Of a stretch of DNA of 14,990 bases, positions 13,330 to 14,990 are shown piece after piece (the first letter of the stretch is position 1; each line of letters begins with the position of its first letter). The position numbers were made by a program, and so were the translations under genes. The DNA comes from Acidobacteriota bacterium (lineage in GTDB: Bacteria > Acidobacteriota > Aminicenantia > Aminicenantales > Aminicenantaceae). Where the stretch lies: contig JAUWSR010000052.1 of NCBI GenBank assembly GCA_030609975.1, positions 1 through 14,990 on the forward strand, in the 5' to 3' direction. The notes under the pieces were generated by a model that did no database searches, was not told the origin of the DNA, and worked only from the letters and a program-made list of their open reading frames with translations.

Positions 13330-14990
13330 TGATAAATATCCTGCGCAGACTCTTTAATCTTCATGAGGGCGAAGGCCCCAAAGCCTCTCTGATGTTCATC
13401 TATGGACTGCTCATCATCTCCGTTGTAATAATGTTGAAATCGGTCAGGCTCTCTCTTTTCGTCACCGAGTCCGGCGCCACAAGACTGCCTTATGTCTACG
13501 TGCTTGTAGCCCTCGCTTCAGCTTTCGTCGCTTGGTTCTATTCAAAGCACTCCAAAAACATCAAGCTCAATCAAATCATCTACGCTACCTTCAGTTTCTC
13601 TATTCTTTTTCTACTTGTCTTTTGGTTCCTGCTTAAAATCGAGTTTCAAGCCGGATGGCTCCCCTATGTGCTTTACGTCTGGGTAGCCATATTCAGCGTC
13701 CTCACCGGAAACCAATTTTGGCTTCTAGCCAACGATATTTATGATGCACGCGAAGCCAAACGACTCTTCGGATTCATTGGCGCGGGGGCCATATCTGGGG
13801 GGATATTGGGAGGATTGTTGGTCAATTTTCTGGCAATCCGCATTGGAACAGCCAATCTGATCTTTTTCTGCATTGGATTCATACTTCTGTGTCTGTTCAT
13901 CGTCTATTGGATCTGGAAAAAAAGCACACACTATTTGGTTAGAAAAAAGCAAAGGAGCGGAGTCCGTGTAATCCAGGCCTCTTCCTCCGACAATCCCCTA
14001 AAGCTCCTGACCTCATCAAAACACATCGTCTATTTATCCTGTATTATCAGCCTGGGTGTGATTGTGGGAAATATGGCGGACTATCAATTCGGGGTGATCG
14101 CTGAACGGACGTTTACAGACGTAGATCGCTTGACAGCGTTTTTCGGCCTGATGTCTTTCCTTCTGAGCATTCTTTCCTTGGGTATACAGCTTTTTATAAC
14201 CGGCCGCGTGCTGAGATCCCTGGGCGTTATCGCCACCCTGTTCTTCCTGCCGGTCGGACTGCTTATTGGTTCCGTAGCCATATTCATCAGTCCTACACTA
14301 TGGTCCGCCATTCTGATTCGGATCAGCGACGGCAGCTTCAAACACTCCACCAATCGTTCCGGCCTGGAGCTCCTGGCCTTGCCCATTCCACCGGATATTA
14401 AAACAAGGGCCAGAACCATTATCGATGTGTTCTTAAAAAACTTTGCCCGTGGTCTAGCTGGAATCGGATTGATCGGACTAACGCTAGGACTGAGGCTTTC
14501 GCTACCTTTTATCAGCCTCATCATGATCGCTTTTATCCTCCTCTGGGTCACCCTGATCGTCAAAGCTCGACGTGAATATGTAGAGGCTTTCCGACAAGCT
14601 ATCGAGAAACGCACCATCAATCTGGACGAACAAGCCTTGAACCTGGAAGACGCCGCAGTATTCGAGAGCTTTCTCAAGACCTTGGAGGGGAAAAGCGAGC
14701 GTCAGATCCGGTATGTGTTGAACCTGCTGGAAGATGTGGAAAATAAAGAGCTCATCCCGCATCTTAAAAGGCTGATCGACCATCCTTCACCTGATATCAG
14801 GGCCTTGGTGCTGCGAATGAGCCAAAAATATCAAGAACTCGATCTCTCCGCCAACGCACAAGAATTGATAGAACACCAGAACCTGAAGCTGCAGAGCGAA
14901 GCGGTCTGCTATTTGTATAAAAAATCGACGGATAGGATCTCGACCTTGAAAACCTATCTCGAACATGACGATCACCGTGTAAGAGTCGCC
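13329..14990 (+). CDS. ADP/ATP-translocase (TLC)-like membrane protein with HEAT-like repeats, N-terminal part
   Basis: The frame is open from ATG 13329 to the window edge (554 codons, no stop), so the C-terminus is missing. Residues 1-20 are cytosolic (MINILRRLFNLHEGEGPKAS). Residues of about 20-420 hold some 10-12 hydrophobic segments, with the pattern of bacterial nucleotide-translocase-like MFS proteins: a Gly-rich segment FGFIGAGAISGGILGGLL, a charged middle loop (KKSTHYLVRKKQRSG), and a segment PPDIKTRARTIIDVFLKNFARGLAG that resembles the conserved P-x-E-x-R-x-R-x-K-x-x-I-D stretch of that group. From about residue 430 onward the protein is soluble and alpha-helical with HEAT-like repeats (for example LLEDVENKELIPHLKRLI, then HPSPDIRALVL). 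Some relatives continue into a cyclic-nucleotide-binding domain; that part is not visible. The start overlaps the kinase stop by one base. Transport of nucleotides is inferred from family; it could instead be a sensor or scaffold. Confidence 0.68.
   Translation, partial: MINILRRLFNLHEGEGPKASLMFIYGLLIISVVIMLKSVRLSLFVTESGATRLPYVYVLVALASAFVAWFYSKHSKNIKLNQIIYATFSFSILFLLVFWFLLKIEFQAGWLPYVLYVWVAIFSVLTGNQFWLLANDIYDAREAKRLFGFIGAGAISGGILGGLLVNFLAIRIGTANLIFFCIGFILLCLFIVYWIWKKSTHYLVRKKQRSGVRVIQASSSDNPLKLLTSSKHIVYLSCIISLGVIVGNMADYQFGVIAERTFTDVDRLTAFFGLMSFLLSILSLGIQLFITGRVLRSLGVIATLFFLPVGLLIGSVAIFISPTLWSAILIRISDGSFKHSTNRSGLELLALPIPPDIKTRARTIIDVFLKNFARGLAGIGLIGLTLGLRLSLPFISLIMIAFILLWVTLIVKARREYVEAFRQAIEKRTINLDEQALNLEDAAVFESFLKTLEGKSERQIRYVLNLLEDVENKELIPHLKRLIDHPSPDIRALVLRMSQKYQELDLSANAQELIEHQNLKLQSEAVCYLYKKSTDRISTLKTYLEHDDHRVRVA

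Noticed and set aside
14084..14677. Minus-strand ORF of 197 codons
   Set aside because: It is antisense to the membrane part of the translocase-like gene, has Arg/Ser-rich composition, and the plus frame is open throughout and coupled to the upstream gene.

Overview
The window looks like chromosomal DNA from a Gram-negative (diderm), probably uncultivated bacterium. It has Sec signal peptides, a lipobox lipoprotein and a predicted outer-membrane beta-barrel ending in aromatic residues. GC content is moderate, and the gene set is signalling-rich. The lineage cannot be fixed from sequence alone. The mix of an exported MBL-fold protein, an HTH_42 winged-helix protein, a TlpA-barrel fusion and large PAS kinases would suit an Aminicenantes, KSB1 or Acidobacteriota-like organism, but that is a guess. 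I see no rRNA, tRNA, insertion sequence, CRISPR array or phage gene.

Layout: (1) Bases 1-780, minus strand: the N-terminal 260 residues of a membrane sensor (signal peptide, jelly-roll-like exported domain, first two membrane segments), cut by the window edge. (2) Bases 988-3698, plus strand: a two-gene unit, divergent from (1) across about 200 bp. It encodes a lipoprotein with four further cysteines, overlapping by ATGA a thioredoxin (TlpA-like) domain fused to an outer-membrane beta-barrel. (3) Bases 3762-8866, minus strand: a compact five-ORF unit. In transcription order it holds a CoA-disulfide-reductase/NADH-oxidase-like flavoprotein, an HTH_42 (AlkZ/YcaQ-like) protein, a possible 76-residue exported cysteine peptide, a six-TM histidine kinase and an exported MBL-fold hydrolase. 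(4) Bases 9150-14990, plus strand: divergent from (3). It holds a two-domain PPK2 (polyphosphate:AMP phosphotransferase), a REC-PAS4-HisKA-HATPase kinase and, overlapping it by one base (TAATG), an ADP/ATP-translocase-like protein with C-terminal HEAT-like repeats that runs off the right edge.

How they may work together: the right-hand unit combines nucleotide phosphorylation from polyphosphate, a nucleotide-translocase-like membrane protein and a multi-PAS kinase, which suggests an energy or nucleotide-status module. The left plus-strand unit looks like an envelope thiol-redox module: the fusion protein has only four cysteines after its signal peptide, a CXXC in the thioredoxin fold and a CX4C next to the last barrel strand. 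The two histidine kinases, in opposite operons, share a closely similar catalytic core.

The points most worth following are the TlpA-barrel fusion and its lipoprotein partner, the small exported ORF with a possible Shine-Dalgarno-sequestering helix before the kinase gene, the Lys-to-Glu change in the REC domain, the altered QxQ site in the AlkZ-like protein, and the pap-kinase-translocase operon.
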